This document shows positions 1-8,005 of a DNA stretch of 64,000 bases, piece by piece. The notes beneath the pieces are model-generated. The model ran no database searches and had not been told where the DNA came from. It saw nothing but the letters and a program-made list of their open reading frames with translations. This DNA is from Kiloniella litopenaei (GTDB taxonomy: Bacteria > Pseudomonadota > Alphaproteobacteria > Kiloniellales > Kiloniellaceae). The position numbers were made by a program, and so were the translations under genes. Within the stretch, counting starts at the first letter, position 1, and every line of letters starts with the position of its first letter. The stretch lies in the NCBI RefSeq assembly GCF_000982415.1, contig NZ_LANI01000009.1, positions 91,593-155,592 on the forward strand, read 5' to 3'.

Positions 1-2
1 AT

Positions 3-869
3 GTCTCCCCGGCGGAACGTAACGTCGCTATGGTTTTCCAGAACTATGCACTTTATCCCCATATGACCGTTCGCGGGAATATGTCTTATGGTTTGAAAAA
101 CCGTGGTGATTCCAAAGAAGAAATCGAAAAGAAAGTCATTGCTGCGGCAAAGACACTCCACATCGAAGATTTTCTGGACAGACAGCCGAACCAGTTATCC
201 GGTGGTCAGCGACAGCGTGTTGCGATGGGACGTGCAATTGTCAGAAACCCCAAAGTATTCCTGTTTGACGAACCGCTCAGTAACCTTGATGCAAAACTGC
301 GTGTACAGATGCGCATCGAGATCAAAAAGCTTCAACGTAAAATGGGCGTCACCAGTATCTACGTTACCCACGACCAGACAGAAGCCATGACACTGGCTGA
401 CCGTCTTGCGGTGATTAACAATGGTCAGATAGAGCAAATGGGTAAGCCTATTGAGCTCTATAAAGATCCCAAGACACTCTTTGTTGCCAGCTTTATCGGA
501 TCTCCCCAAGTGAACCTGATTTCAGTCCAGTATGACGGAAAACTTCTAAAGTCCGGTTCATTAGAGATCGGTGGATTTGACGGGCTGCCTATAGCCGAAG
601 AGCTTGTACTGGGCCTGCGCCCTGAACACCTTCGCATTGACGATCAGGGCAAATTGGCAATGAAGATTGACCTTGTGGAACAACACGGCGCTGATAACTT
701 GGTCTACGGTACACTTGAAGGTGCTAAAAACGAGGATGGTGATGATCTTGAGCTCTGCTTACGCCTCAACCAGGATCAGGAACCAACAATCGGGGAAACC
801 ATCAAACTTGGCTACGATCACAGCAATGCACTTGTTTTCAACAAAGAAACAGGTAAACGTTTGATCTAA
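3..869 (+). CDS. Sugar-type ABC transporter ATP-binding protein (5'-truncated by window edge)
   Basis: The frame is open from the first bases of the window, so the start and the Walker A part lie upstream. Visible are the Q-loop region (VFQNYALYPHM), the signature LSGGQRQR, Walker B with D-loop (FLFDEPLSNLDAKLR) and the H-switch (YVTHDQTEAMT). A C-terminal TOBE/OB-like regulatory domain with the motif GLRPEHLRI follows. This is the MalK/UgpC class, which energises uptake of sugars, polyols or glycerol-3-phosphate with a periplasmic binding protein and two permeases, presumably encoded upstream. A DeoR regulator follows 48 bp downstream on the same strand, so the two may be co-transcribed. The substrate cannot be read from this fragment. 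Confidence 0.93.
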   Translation, partial: VSPAERNVAMVFQNYALYPHMTVRGNMSYGLKNRGDSKEEIEKKVIAAAKTLHIEDFLDRQPNQLSGGQRQRVAMGRAIVRNPKVFLFDEPLSNLDAKLRVQMRIEIKKLQRKMGVTSIYVTHDQTEAMTLADRLAVINNGQIEQMGKPIELYKDPKTLFVASFIGSPQVNLISVQYDGKLLKSGSLEIGGFDGLPIAEELVLGLRPEHLRIDDQGKLAMKIDLVEQHGADNLVYGTLEGAKNEDGDDLELCLRLNQDQEPTIGETIKLGYDHSNALVFNKETGKRLI

Positions 870-917
870 CCTCTTATTGGCCACAGATATCGGCGAAAAA
901 ACGGACACCACCTAGTC

Positions 918-1682
918 ATGCGTCTGAGCGAGAGACAGAATCAAATACTGGAATGGACCAGCCGGGAAGATGCCCTTAGCATCGAAGACCTGTCCAACCA
1001 TTTTCAGTTGAGTACTCAAACTATTCGCAAGGACATCAACGCCCTTTGTGAAACGGGATTACTCAGACGTGTGCATGGTGGTGTCTGTTTGCCTTCGGCC
1101 ATTGAAAACCTGTCTTTCAGCACAAGACAGGTGATGAATGCTAAAAATAAAGATGAGATAGCGCAAGCTGTGGCCGACCAAATACCGGACGGTTCAACAA
1201 TTTTTCTAGGCATAGGAACAACTGTTGGCTCTGTCGCTAATGCCCTGCTCAAGTATAAAAACCTACGTGTGCTAACAAACAACCTCAAAGCTGCGGCTGT
1301 TCTGTGTAACAACCAGAATATTGATACCCATGTTTCTGGTGGACGCCTAAGACATAGTGATCACGATCTGGTCGGCGTAGAAACAATTCGCTTCTTTTCA
1401 TCGTTCAAAGCTGATTATGCCATCGTGGGAACCGGTGGGCTTGACCCAACTTACGGTATGCTGGATTTCAAACCGGATGAAGCACATGTAACACAATCTA
1501 TTCTGGAAAATAGTCGCAAGAAAATTCTTGTTGCAGATAATACTAAATGGAACAGACCAGCAAACGTAAAGGTTGCCCCTTTTAAGGACCTGGATCTAAT
1601 GGTGACGGATCAGTTGCCAGACGATAATACGCGCGTGCAATTGGAACTATCAAAACTAAAAATAAAAGAATGTAGTGTATAA
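918..1682 (+). CDS. DeoR/GlpR-family transcriptional regulator
   Basis: A 254-residue protein, normal length for the family. It has an N-terminal DeoR winged helix (RQNQILEWTSREDALSIEDL, then STQTIRKDINAL and the wing RRVHGGV). The C-terminal sugar-phosphate sensor domain (DeoRC) carries the glycine-rich FLGIGTTVGSVA stretch and LVADNTKW near the end. Family members usually repress catabolic or transport genes and are released by a phosphorylated sugar. It follows the ABC ATPase by 48 bp on the same strand, so it is likely the local regulator of that importer. The effector is not predictable from sequence alone. Confidence 0.9.
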   Translation: MRLSERQNQILEWTSREDALSIEDLSNHFQLSTQTIRKDINALCETGLLRRVHGGVCLPSAIENLSFSTRQVMNAKNKDEIAQAVADQIPDGSTIFLGIGTTVGSVANALLKYKNLRVLTNNLKAAAVLCNNQNIDTHVSGGRLRHSDHDLVGVETIRFFSSFKADYAIVGTGGLDPTYGMLDFKPDEAHVTQSILENSRKKILVADNTKWNRPANVKVAPFKDLDLMVTDQLPDDNTRVQLELSKLKIKECSV

Positions 1683-1717
1683 TCCAATATAGTTTCCCCC
1701 CAGCCGACTAGAGCGTT

Positions 1718-2491
1718 CTACATGACGGGGGGCGAGTCTTTTCCCAAGTGTCTGGTCCAAATTCCCTGAATAACACCCTTTGCTTTTAGCTTAAGAAACG
1801 TTGCGTTAAATTCTGTAATTAATCCCTGCCCATTCGGATGTTTTTTAGATATGACAAGGTGCTCTGTCGATGTTTTTAGCGGTACCTTTGATTCAGATAT
1901 AATATCTTTTGCGTTATCTTTCCAAAGCTTATTCGCAGCAACCCAGGCAACAGACGGGCTAAGAACAACAAAGTCTGCACGCCCCGATGCCACCCCTTGC
2001 AAACAGTCCTCGACACTTTCAGCGCGGAACCGATTGATTTTTTTCGCCTTAATTAAATCTACAAGCTCAATTTCGGTCTTGTACCCCAACGGTTCACAGC
2101 CTGTCAGGCCGATCAAATCATTTGGTGAAGAATAATGATTTTGGCTTCCAGAGTTTTGGAAAACACTTAATTTCATGTGATGAACCGGATCGGAATAGAG
2201 GAATTTTTCTGCACGATCATCAGTATAAGCAAAAGGAAAGGTCGCATCACTGTTAAGGCGATCAACCCTTTTGAGCGCTCTATTCCACGGATAATAGCCC
2301 AAACTGACGCGATACCCCATTTCGGAAAAAACAGTCGTAACGATTTCAGTGATAACTCCACCACTGGGGGAACTAGGACTTGCATAGGGGGCATAATCAA
2401 ATCCTGTGACTAACTTCACCTCTTTCGCAAAAGCTGTTATCGCACTGAAACAACTATGAAATAGCACAAATAAGAAGAGTAAAAATCTCAT
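1718..2491 (-). CDS. Periplasmic solute-binding protein, family 3 type (orphan)
   Basis: A 257-residue protein with a Sec signal peptide of about 22 residues (hydrophobic FLLFLFVLFHSCFSAITAFA, likely cut before KEV). The mature part looks like the SBP_bac_3 fold, starting VKLVTGFDYAPYASP and containing a YPWNRALKRV segment and a GRADFVVLSPSVAW segment. No permease or ATPase gene is adjacent, so it may be an orphan receptor or feed an importer encoded elsewhere. Orphan members of this group are often annotated as amino-acid-type binding proteins without known ligand. The family call is likely; the ligand is unknown. Confidence 0.75.
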   Translation of the reverse strand: MRFLLFLFVLFHSCFSAITAFAKEVKLVTGFDYAPYASPSSPSGGVITEIVTTVFSEMGYRVSLGYYPWNRALKRVDRLNSDATFPFAYTDDRAEKFLYSDPVHHMKLSVFQNSGSQNHYSSPNDLIGLTGCEPLGYKTEIELVDLIKAKKINRFRAESVEDCLQGVASGRADFVVLSPSVAWVAANKLWKDNAKDIISESKVPLKTSTEHLVISKKHPNGQGLITEFNATFLKLKAKGVIQGIWTRHLGKDSPPVM

Positions 2492-2564
2492 CCAAAGCCC
2501 AATGACCTGTTTCGAGGTAACTTAATAATATTGGAAATAGGTAAAATTATATTAAAGATTCTAT

Positions 2565-2631
2565 AAAACGAAAAAGCCCCGAAACGAACAAACCCCCGAA
2601 AACGAAAAAGCCCCCGAAAACGAAAAAGCCC
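2565..2631. repeat. Tandem repeat of 17-18 bp, about four units, running into a terminator
   Basis: Units are 2565-2581, 2582-2598, 2599-2616 and 2617-2631, with consensus AAAACGAAAAAGCCCCCG. The last unit forms the left half of the terminator stem at 2625-2652. Read on the minus strand, each unit repeats the terminator's distal arm plus T-tract, so the array looks like repeated copying of a terminator tail. Confidence 0.85.
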
Positions 2632-2652
2632 TGACATTTCTGTCAGGGCTTT
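2625..2652 (-). terminator. Rho-independent terminator of the VOC/SRPBCC/ArsR operon
   Basis: A perfect 12-bp stem (AAAGCCCTGACA paired with TGTCAGGGCTTT) with a 4-nt loop. On the minus strand it is followed by a T-rich tail, 25 bp after the stop of the VOC gene. Confidence 0.85.
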
Positions 2653-2676
2653 GGGAAAACGTATTCTTGAACTGGA

Positions 2677-3030
2677 TCATGCCTCGACAAGCCCAACCCG
2701 ACGGCCATCCGGATCATTAAACAAACCAATCGTAGGGCCACCAGGAACATCCAGTGCCTCTAGAACAATCGTCCCCCCTTTTTCAACAACTTGTTTCAAG
2801 GTCTCTTCCACTGACGGTACTTCGACATAAAAGGTCAGATGCTCACCCGTATCGGCCATATCCTCGCCAATACCACCGTTAATACCCTTGTCATCGCTTT
2901 CGGTGTCAACCATGCCATAGTTCATAGGATTATCTGCATCAATATCCCAGCCAAAGAGGTCTCCGTAAAAGGCCTGTGCCTTTTCAGCGTCCTCGGAAAT
3001 AATTTCAAAATGTACAACGGGACATCCCAT
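2677..3030 (-). CDS. VOC-family (glyoxalase-like) protein
   Basis: A 117-residue single vicinal-oxygen-chelate domain. It begins with the typical first strand and helix (VVHFEIISEDAEKAQAFYGDLFGWDI) and ends with the second half motif FNDPDGRRVGLVEA. Related short VOC proteins bind small molecules or drugs or act as lyases; no specific reaction can be assigned. It is the last gene of a minus-strand set ArsR regulator - SRPBCC protein - VOC protein, separated from the SRPBCC gene by 29 bp and followed by a strong terminator. The association suggests a small stress or detoxification operon, which is an inference. Confidence 0.85.
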   Translation of the reverse strand: MGCPVVHFEIISEDAEKAQAFYGDLFGWDIDADNPMNYGMVDTESDDKGINGGIGEDMADTGEHLTFYVEVPSVEETLKQVVEKGGTIVLEALDVPGGPTIGLFNDPDGRRVGLVEA

Positions 3031-3059
3031 TTATTTTATCCTTCTTGTCTTTTACGTGT

Positions 3060-3584
3060 TCAAAATATTTCAGGAACACCCAATAGTTCGTTTTTTCCCC
3101 CTGCGAGGACTTCTTCGAGACAATCCCAAGAACTTTTCCACCCTTTACGATGTTGATCCCATTGCTCTGCATCAGCAAAAATCTTTTGGGAAAACTCCAT
3201 CAAAGTTTTCTTACCTTCATCATGAAGCAGTATTGTCACTTCTGTTTCATGTCCGCGAATTCCATTCTCGTCGATCCAGGCCCAGGTAAAAACCAGCTTG
3301 GAAGGATCTTCGATTTCGGTGTATACACCGCCAACCTGATTAGAAGAACAATCTCCGTCCGTGTTTTCCAGTGTCGTTTTCCACTGGCCACCAACCCGTA
3401 AATCGATCTCACAAGCACGACAGTCACACCCCTTTGGCCCCCACCAGGTTTTGAAAATCTCTGGCCGGGTTAGGGCTTTGAAAACTGTTTCCCTTGGCGC
3501 AGCAAAGCGTCGTGTAATTTCCAACGTCAAATCAGAAGAAGAAATATTATCAGAAAAATTGCCTGTATTTTTATATTCAGCCAT
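3060..3584 (-). CDS. SRPBCC (AHSA1-like) domain protein
   Basis: A 174-residue START/SRPBCC protein of the activator-of-Hsp90-ATPase-like group, shown by LEITRRFAAPRETVFKALT, FKTWWGPKGC and the C-terminal GWKSSWDCLEEVL. These proteins form a hydrophobic pocket; biochemical roles are mostly unknown. Its ATG directly abuts the stop codon of the ArsR-family gene (TAGATG at the junction), which indicates translational coupling. ArsR plus AHSA1 pairs are a widespread arrangement, with the regulator controlling the pair. The gene is full length. Confidence 0.87.
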   Translation of the reverse strand: MAEYKNTGNFSDNISSSDLTLEITRRFAAPRETVFKALTRPEIFKTWWGPKGCDCRACEIDLRVGGQWKTTLENTDGDCSSNQVGGVYTEIEDPSKLVFTWAWIDENGIRGHETEVTILLHDEGKKTLMEFSQKIFADAEQWDQHRKGWKSSWDCLEEVLAGGKNELLGVPEIF

Positions 3585-3917
3585 CTACTCTGCGTCCTCC
3601 TCAGCGACTAACACCTTCAAGGTATCATCAAGCTGAGCAAAACTGCCTTCCCAAAAATGGCTGTAATGCTCTAGCCATTCAGAAGCCCCCTTCAAGGGTT
3701 TTTCCTGCAAAATACAACGACGTAACTGCCCATCCTTTTCCTTACGAATAAGCCCGGAACGTTCAAGTATTTTAAGGTGCTTTGTAATAGCCGGTGCAGA
3801 CATTTCAAAGGGGGAAGCCAACTCCCCGACAGTTGCATCCCCCTTGGATAGCCTCAAAAGAATGGCTCGTCGTGTCGGATCAGACAGCGCAAAAAATGTA
3901 TCGCTTAGATTATCCAT
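3585..3917 (-). CDS. ArsR-family winged-helix regulator
   Basis: A 110-residue protein with a winged helix: LSDPTRRAILLRLSKGDATVGELA, recognition helix MSAPAITKHLKILERSGLI, then the wing RKEKDGQLRRCIL. The usual ArsR metal-site cysteines (CxC in the recognition helix) are absent, as is common for the subgroup paired with AHSA1-like proteins, so it probably does not sense metals. It is the first gene of the operon and likely autoregulates it through the small palindrome just upstream. Confidence 0.88.
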   Translation of the reverse strand: MDNLSDTFFALSDPTRRAILLRLSKGDATVGELASPFEMSAPAITKHLKILERSGLIRKEKDGQLRRCILQEKPLKGASEWLEHYSHFWEGSFAQLDDTLKVLVAEEDAE

Positions 3918-3936
3918 ACCATAACCAAAAAGAAAA

Positions 3937-3952
3937 TTAACCCATTAGTTAA
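3937..3952. promoter_or_regulatory. Candidate ArsR-family operator
   Basis: Inverted repeat TTAAC-N6-GTTAA, 20 bp upstream of the ArsR-family start codon. Its position and symmetry fit an autoregulatory site. The assignment rests on sequence symmetry only. Confidence 0.4.
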
Positions 3953-4003
3953 ATATATCACTTATAAGCTAAGGTCAAATCATTCGCCCCATGCATAAAC
4001 ACC

Positions 4004-5380
4004 TTACATCTGGAACTTAGTTGCTTGAGGTGCACTGTTGAGAAGCTCGACAACAGCGATTAGGGATTGCCTTAATAAAGTGTCATCAATATTTGTAAGA
4101 TTAATCCGAACACCGGATGGTGCTGAGACAGGATCGACAGCAAAGATACTCGAAGGCGAAACCCTGACCCCACGCAACCCCAATGTCTCGGCAAACTCTT
4201 CGGCCTTCCACGTATCTCTCAACGGGATCCAAAGATGTGACGTTGCCTCGTTGAAACGGTATTCGATTTCTGACAGGCAATCAGCTGCTTGCTTGAGCAA
4301 GTTAGCGGTAATCACATTTCGTTGGGTTTCAAGCTCACACGCCGTACCATCCTTAATCCAGTGACACGCAACCTCTGCCATCAGGGGGGGAGCCATCCAA
4401 CTGGTCGTCTGACTTGCCGCTAGGAACTGAGACAACAGCCCTTGCGGCGGCATAAGAGCACCCACCCTTAACCCCGGCGAAATAGTTTTGGATAAACTGC
4501 TGATATACACAGTTCGTTCCGGGTTAAAGGCTGCAATCGGCTTGAAATCGGACTTTAGACTGCGCGGATTTACGTCATCCTCGATAACAAAAAAACCGTA
4601 TTGGTCTGCCATTTTTGCTATTTCAGCAATTCGCGCTTCAGACATTGTGGCTGTGGTTGGATTATGGGCAAAGGGCATACAATAGAGAGCTTTGACAGAA
4701 TTTCTAAGGCAAGCTTGCTCGACAGATTGCGGTACCAGTCCGCCCTCGTCCAAAGCAACAGGAACCAGATTGATGCCAAAGAAGCGCGCGTAGTTCTTGA
4801 TACCTGGATAGGAAAGTTCCTCTACCAGCACAGTATCACCAGGAGATGTCAATGCCCCCAAGGCTGTGGTCAATGCCTGTTGAGCGCCGCCTGTAATAAT
4901 CAGACGACCAGGGTTCGCTGCAAATCCTCGTCCACCAAGCCATTCACACAAGACTTCACGGTGACGTAACAATCCCTGGCTCTGGCCATATTCAAGCATT
5001 CCATCAAGGTTGCTATCTTTGCCAATCTCGATCAACGAACGTCTTAGCTGTGCCTCTAGATTAATAAAGGGCGGCGTGTTACGGCTGAGGTCAACGGCCC
5101 CTGTTTCATCCAACCCGTCCTGTTTATTTTGTTCATGATCCCTGTGGGAACGAACAAAGCTTCCACGTCCCGTTTGCTTGACAAGTAAACCCCGCTGTTC
5201 CGCAAGATCATAGGCCCGTAATATAGTTCCCACAGTAACACCCAGTTCATCAGCAAGGTCACGCATGGGGGGAAGCTTCTCACCCTCGGCAAGTCGCCCC
5301 TGTTCAATATCGATCGCCAAACAATCAGTTATGGCGCGATAGACAGGCAGTTTAGAATCAAGATTTTGTGGAACCCACAT
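4004..5380 (-). CDS. MocR-type regulator (GntR DNA-binding domain fused to aminotransferase fold), PdxR-like
   Basis: A 458-residue protein. The N-terminal GntR winged helix (about 10-75; GEKLPPMRDLADELGVTVGT) is followed by a fold-type I aminotransferase domain. That domain keeps the PLP-binding lysine in SSLSKTISPGLRVG (near residue 300) and the GGAQQALT and NPTTATM segments. MocR proteins use PLP or PLP-amino-acid adducts as effectors. The gene diverges from a PdxJ-family gene 103 bp away. Palindromes fill the space between them and one covers its own start codon, so it probably controls vitamin B6 synthesis and itself. The best-known family member, PdxR, usually controls pdxST; here the partner is pdxJ-like. 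Confidence 0.9.
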   Translation of the reverse strand: MWVPQNLDSKLPVYRAITDCLAIDIEQGRLAEGEKLPPMRDLADELGVTVGTILRAYDLAEQRGLLVKQTGRGSFVRSHRDHEQNKQDGLDETGAVDLSRNTPPFINLEAQLRRSLIEIGKDSNLDGMLEYGQSQGLLRHREVLCEWLGGRGFAANPGRLIITGGAQQALTTALGALTSPGDTVLVEELSYPGIKNYARFFGINLVPVALDEGGLVPQSVEQACLRNSVKALYCMPFAHNPTTATMSEARIAEIAKMADQYGFFVIEDDVNPRSLKSDFKPIAAFNPERTVYISSLSKTISPGLRVGALMPPQGLLSQFLAASQTTSWMAPPLMAEVACHWIKDGTACELETQRNVITANLLKQAADCLSEIEYRFNEATSHLWIPLRDTWKAEEFAETLGLRGVRVSPSSIFAVDPVSAPSGVRINLTNIDDTLLRQSLIAVVELLNSAPQATKFQM

Positions 5381-5396
5381 TGTTACCCCAACAATG
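5378..5396. promoter_or_regulatory. Palindrome over the mocR start codon (candidate operator)
   Basis: CATTGTT-ACCCC-AACAATG. Its first three bases are the complement of the mocR ATG. The half-site ATTGTT recurs in the palindrome at 5454-5474 and in a weaker repeat (TTGTT-N6-AACAA) at 5400-5415, which supports one regulator binding several sites. Confidence 0.6.
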
Positions 5397-5453
5397 TTTT
5401 TGTTGACTAGAACAATAATAAGAACATTATTCTATGAAATACTACAACAATTT

Positions 5454-5474
5454 ATATTGTTACCATAACAATAT
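5454..5474. promoter_or_regulatory. Palindrome upstream of the pdxJ-like gene (candidate MocR/PdxR operator)
   Basis: A perfect 9-bp inverted repeat, ATATTGTTA-CCA-TAACAATAT, ending where the Shine-Dalgarno GAGG (5475-5478) begins. Binding here would block transcription or translation of the PdxJ-like gene. It shares the ATTGTT core with the site over the mocR start. Confidence 0.6.
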
Positions 5475-5483
5475 GAGGAAATT

Positions 5484-6224
5484 ATGACCGTTCTAAGCAT
5501 CAATCTAAACAAAGTTGCCCTGTTACGTAATCAGCGGGATATCGACTACCCAAGCGTTACCGGAATGGCAAAAATAGCCTTGGCAGCTGGTGCAGGCGGT
5601 ATAACAGTCCACCCCAGACCGGACCAGCGACATACCCGTAAATCGGATGTTTATGAGCTATCTAAAATGCTTCGCGAGGAATATGGGGCGCCGATTGAAT
5701 TCAATATCGAGGGAAATCCGACCGAAGAATTCATGCAGCTCGTGGCTGATACCAAGCCTGAGCAGGTGACACTGGTTCCCGACGATCCAGACCAAAATAC
5801 ATCTGATCATGGCTGGGATATTCGCACCAACAAAGACAGGCTCAAAGAGATTGTTGATCGGCTTCACGCGCAAAATGCGCGCGTGTCTGTTTTCATTGAT
5901 CACGATCCAGATGTTGCCCTTGCCGCAGCAGAAATAGGGGCTGATCGTGTTGAGCTTTATACTGGCCCCTACTATGAATGCTTCTTTAGGGATGATCGTG
6001 AACAGGTACTTTCCTTGTACAAGAGCACAGCGATTGCCGCACGTGATTCTGGCCTAGGTGTAAATGCAGGTCACGATCTAAATCTGGATAATCTGGCGCA
6101 TTTTTTACAAGCAATCCCCTGGACCGATGAAGTGTCGATTGGCCATGCCCTCACTGCGGACGCCCTAATCTATGGAATGGATGGTGCGATCAAGGCTTAC
6201 CTTGCTGAGATTGCAAAGAAATAA
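5484..6224 (+). CDS. PdxJ-family pyridoxine 5'-phosphate synthase, divergent paralogue type
   Basis: A 246-residue TIM-barrel protein of the PdxJ family, which condenses 1-deoxyxylulose-5-phosphate and 3-amino-2-oxopropyl phosphate to pyridoxine 5'-phosphate. Recognisable blocks are LSINLNKVALLRNQR, GGITVHPRPDQRH, VTLVPDDP, VSVFIDHDP, LGVNAGHDLNLDNL and VSIGHALTADALIYG. The first block reads NLNKVALLRN rather than the usual NIDHVATLRQ, and HPRPDQRH replaces HLREDRRH, so this is the less-studied PdxJ subgroup rather than the canonical biosynthetic copy. SD GAGG sits 5 bp before the ATG. It diverges from a MocR regulator and is probably its target. A hairpin terminator follows. Confidence 0.85.
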   Translation: MTVLSINLNKVALLRNQRDIDYPSVTGMAKIALAAGAGGITVHPRPDQRHTRKSDVYELSKMLREEYGAPIEFNIEGNPTEEFMQLVADTKPEQVTLVPDDPDQNTSDHGWDIRTNKDRLKEIVDRLHAQNARVSVFIDHDPDVALAAAEIGADRVELYTGPYYECFFRDDREQVLSLYKSTAIAARDSGLGVNAGHDLNLDNLAHFLQAIPWTDEVSIGHALTADALIYGMDGAIKAYLAEIAKK

Positions 6225-6237
6225 AGGACAAATAAGA

Positions 6238-6281
6238 TACCTGGCCTGTATAGTCCAAGGCCATAGCTATACAGTCAGGTA
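6238..6281 (+). terminator. Terminator after the pdxJ-like gene
   Basis: Imperfect hairpin: TACCTG plus CTGTATAG pair with CTATACAG plus CAGGTA, followed by GCTTTT. It starts 13 bp after the stop codon. Confidence 0.65.
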
Positions 6282-6347
6282 GCTTTTAGATTAAACTGTT
6301 GGCTATAAGTAATTTGCTGGGAATGTATCCGTGAGGCATCAGACCAA

Positions 6348-6761
6348 ATGACTTCCAAATCACTGCCCGTTAATGTCGCAACAGCATATGAAAACTATCC
6401 TGCAAACCTTCGTAACAAGCTATTAGACCTTAGAAAGATAATTCTGGATACAGCAGCCAGTATCCCAGATGTTGGTCCTATCGAAGAAACCTTAAAATGG
6501 GGACAGCCAAGCTTTCTAACCACAAAGTCTAAAAGCGGCACAACAATTCGTATTGATAAGACGGGCGACGATCAGGGGCAATATGCCCTTTATGTTCATT
6601 GCCAGACCACCCTGCTGGATCAATTCAGAGAACTCTATCCAACTGAATTTACATATAGCGGTAACCGGGCAATCCTGTTCAACGAGCAAGATATTATAGC
6701 GAAACAAGCGCTACAGCATTGTATTTCTCTGGCTCTGACCTATCATTTAAATAAGAAATAA
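6348..6761 (+). CDS. DUF1801 (YdhG-like) domain protein
   Basis: A 137-residue protein matching the DUF1801 pattern: an N-terminal helix LRNKLLDLRKIILDTAA, the conserved IEETLKWGQPSFLT segment and a C-terminal helical part. The function of the family is unknown; members are small cytosolic proteins. It stands alone, convergent with the CsoR-like gene, whose stop lies 16 bp away. Confidence 0.82.
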   Translation: MTSKSLPVNVATAYENYPANLRNKLLDLRKIILDTAASIPDVGPIEETLKWGQPSFLTTKSKSGTTIRIDKTGDDQGQYALYVHCQTTLLDQFRELYPTEFTYSGNRAILFNEQDIIAKQALQHCISLALTYHLNKK

Positions 6762-6777
6762 CGTCAGATATATTACA

Positions 6778-7044
6778 TCAGAGATATTTTGTAATCTCTT
6801 TCAGCTCGTCCAGAGTTTGGCTCGATTGAGGATCATGATCCCCTTGCCCCAAACAGTGATCAATATGATCATGGATTAAGAGCCTCTTGGCTTTAATCAC
6901 GGCTTTTTCGACGGCATACAATTGTTGCGCCACATCAACACAAGACCGTTCATTTTCCAGCATCTCCATAATCTTGTGCATGTGTCCATGCGCCCGTTTA
7001 AGACGGTTTATAACCTGCTTATGGGATGTGTGCTGTGTTGACAT
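6778..7044 (-). CDS. CsoR/FrmR-family metal-sensing repressor
   Basis: An 88-residue all-helical repressor. The N-terminal helix KQVINRLKRAHGHMHKIMEMLE is typical of the family. Counting residues gives Cys35, His60 and Cys64, the ligand set of Cu(I)-sensing CsoR, rather than the Cys-His-His set of RcnR or the Cys35-only chemistry of FrmR. CsoR proteins release DNA on binding Cu(I) and usually control a copper exporter or chaperone. None is adjacent, so it may regulate itself or a distant locus. Copper specificity is an inference from the ligand pattern. Confidence 0.85.
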   Translation of the reverse strand: MSTQHTSHKQVINRLKRAHGHMHKIMEMLENERSCVDVAQQLYAVEKAVIKAKRLLIHDHIDHCLGQGDHDPQSSQTLDELKEITKYL

Positions 7045-7103
7045 GTTTTCTGCCGTCTCTTGTAAAAGGGTATTCTGAATAGCAAGATTTTATCACGACA
7101 TAA

Positions 7104-7140
7104 AGAAAAAGCCGGAGACAAGACAGCTCCGGCTTTTTCT
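7104..7140 (-). terminator. Terminator of the MoxR/DUF58 operon
   Basis: A perfect 14-bp stem (AGAAAAAGCCGGAG with CTCCGGCTTTTTCT) and a 10-nt loop, 22 bp beyond the stop of the last operon gene at 7162. A/T tracts on both sides could let it work in both directions. Confidence 0.85.
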
Positions 7141-7161
7141 GTGCTTGTAATCAAACCGTTA

Positions 7162-7932
7162 TCAGTCAAATACGGCAGCAATTTCACCAGAAGAAACGCC
7201 TTCTTTACTATTGCGCAGATTGTTATAGGTCACAGCGCCAACAATCAGGAAGAAAGTGGTTGTGATAACCTGCACCACAGTCGAGATAACAATGGCAATG
7301 ACATTCAAGCTCGTCCCAACAAAGAAAATTGTGATAAAGTTACTAATGAATCCTAGTACAATAGCGATTAACATAATAACCAGGAAGAGTCCCAGGATGG
7401 ACCAGCGATTGCCTTTGGTAAGATCTGCACTTCGCCCAAGGCTTGCAAAGATACCAGGACGCTCGACAACCACAACAGGGATCACAACAAAAAAGCATAT
7501 CGCCGCAAAAATACCGGGAACGACCAGTAATACTGTACCGAGAAGAATGATAACATAAGCCAGCAGGCCGGATAGGATGACAGGAACCAAAACACTCAGA
7601 CTTTTAGAAAGACATTCGCCAATACTAATATCACGCCCAGTAATATCCAGGAAAACACCGTAAACGACAGCAGCAGCAGAGGCAAAAGACAGAATTGTGG
7701 AAACAATCATAATCCAGACAAACTGGTTGCTATAGGTACTTAAAACGATTTCGGGATTTTCAACACTCGCTGTAAACAATCCCGAAGAGACAGACCAAAT
7801 CAACATAGGCAGTTGAAAGATCAACACGATTAGATTCAACGGAATAAACCGCTTCATGAGAATATTAAAGGTTGTCCCCAAGGTATCGCCAAGACTGAAT
7901 TGCCCCGCGACATTCTCATTAAAGTTACTCAT
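7162..7932 (-). CDS. Multi-pass membrane protein of unknown function
   Basis: A 256-residue protein with about six hydrophobic segments, including FIPLNLIVLIFQLPMLIW, LSGLLAYVIILLGTVLLV and the segment around FAAICFFVVIPVVVVERPG. Its N-terminus, FSLGDTLGTTFNILMKRFIPL, resembles membrane proteins annotated as glycerophosphodiester-phosphodiesterase membrane-domain-like, but no enzyme domain is present. It is last in the MoxR-DUF58 operon, 73 bp after the RDD gene, and ends at a strong terminator. No function is proposed beyond membership of that membrane-associated operon. Confidence 0.75.
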   Translation of the reverse strand: MSNFNENVAGQFSLGDTLGTTFNILMKRFIPLNLIVLIFQLPMLIWSVSSGLFTASVENPEIVLSTYSNQFVWIMIVSTILSFASAAAVVYGVFLDITGRDISIGECLSKSLSVLVPVILSGLLAYVIILLGTVLLVVPGIFAAICFFVVIPVVVVERPGIFASLGRSADLTKGNRWSILGLFLVIMLIAIVLGFISNFITIFFVGTSLNVIAIVISTVVQVITTTFFLIVGAVTYNNLRNSKEGVSSGEIAAVFD

Positions 7933-8005
7933 ATTACCCCCTCAGATAATAAAATAATTTAAGTTATAGAATAATAGTGAAGATTACATCAGAGATCAAA
8001 ATCTC

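Noticed and set aside
2565..2631. Possible CRISPR or iteron array
   Set aside because: Units are contiguous without spacers and derive from the adjacent terminator. The arrays at 16098 and 47904 likewise lack spacers.
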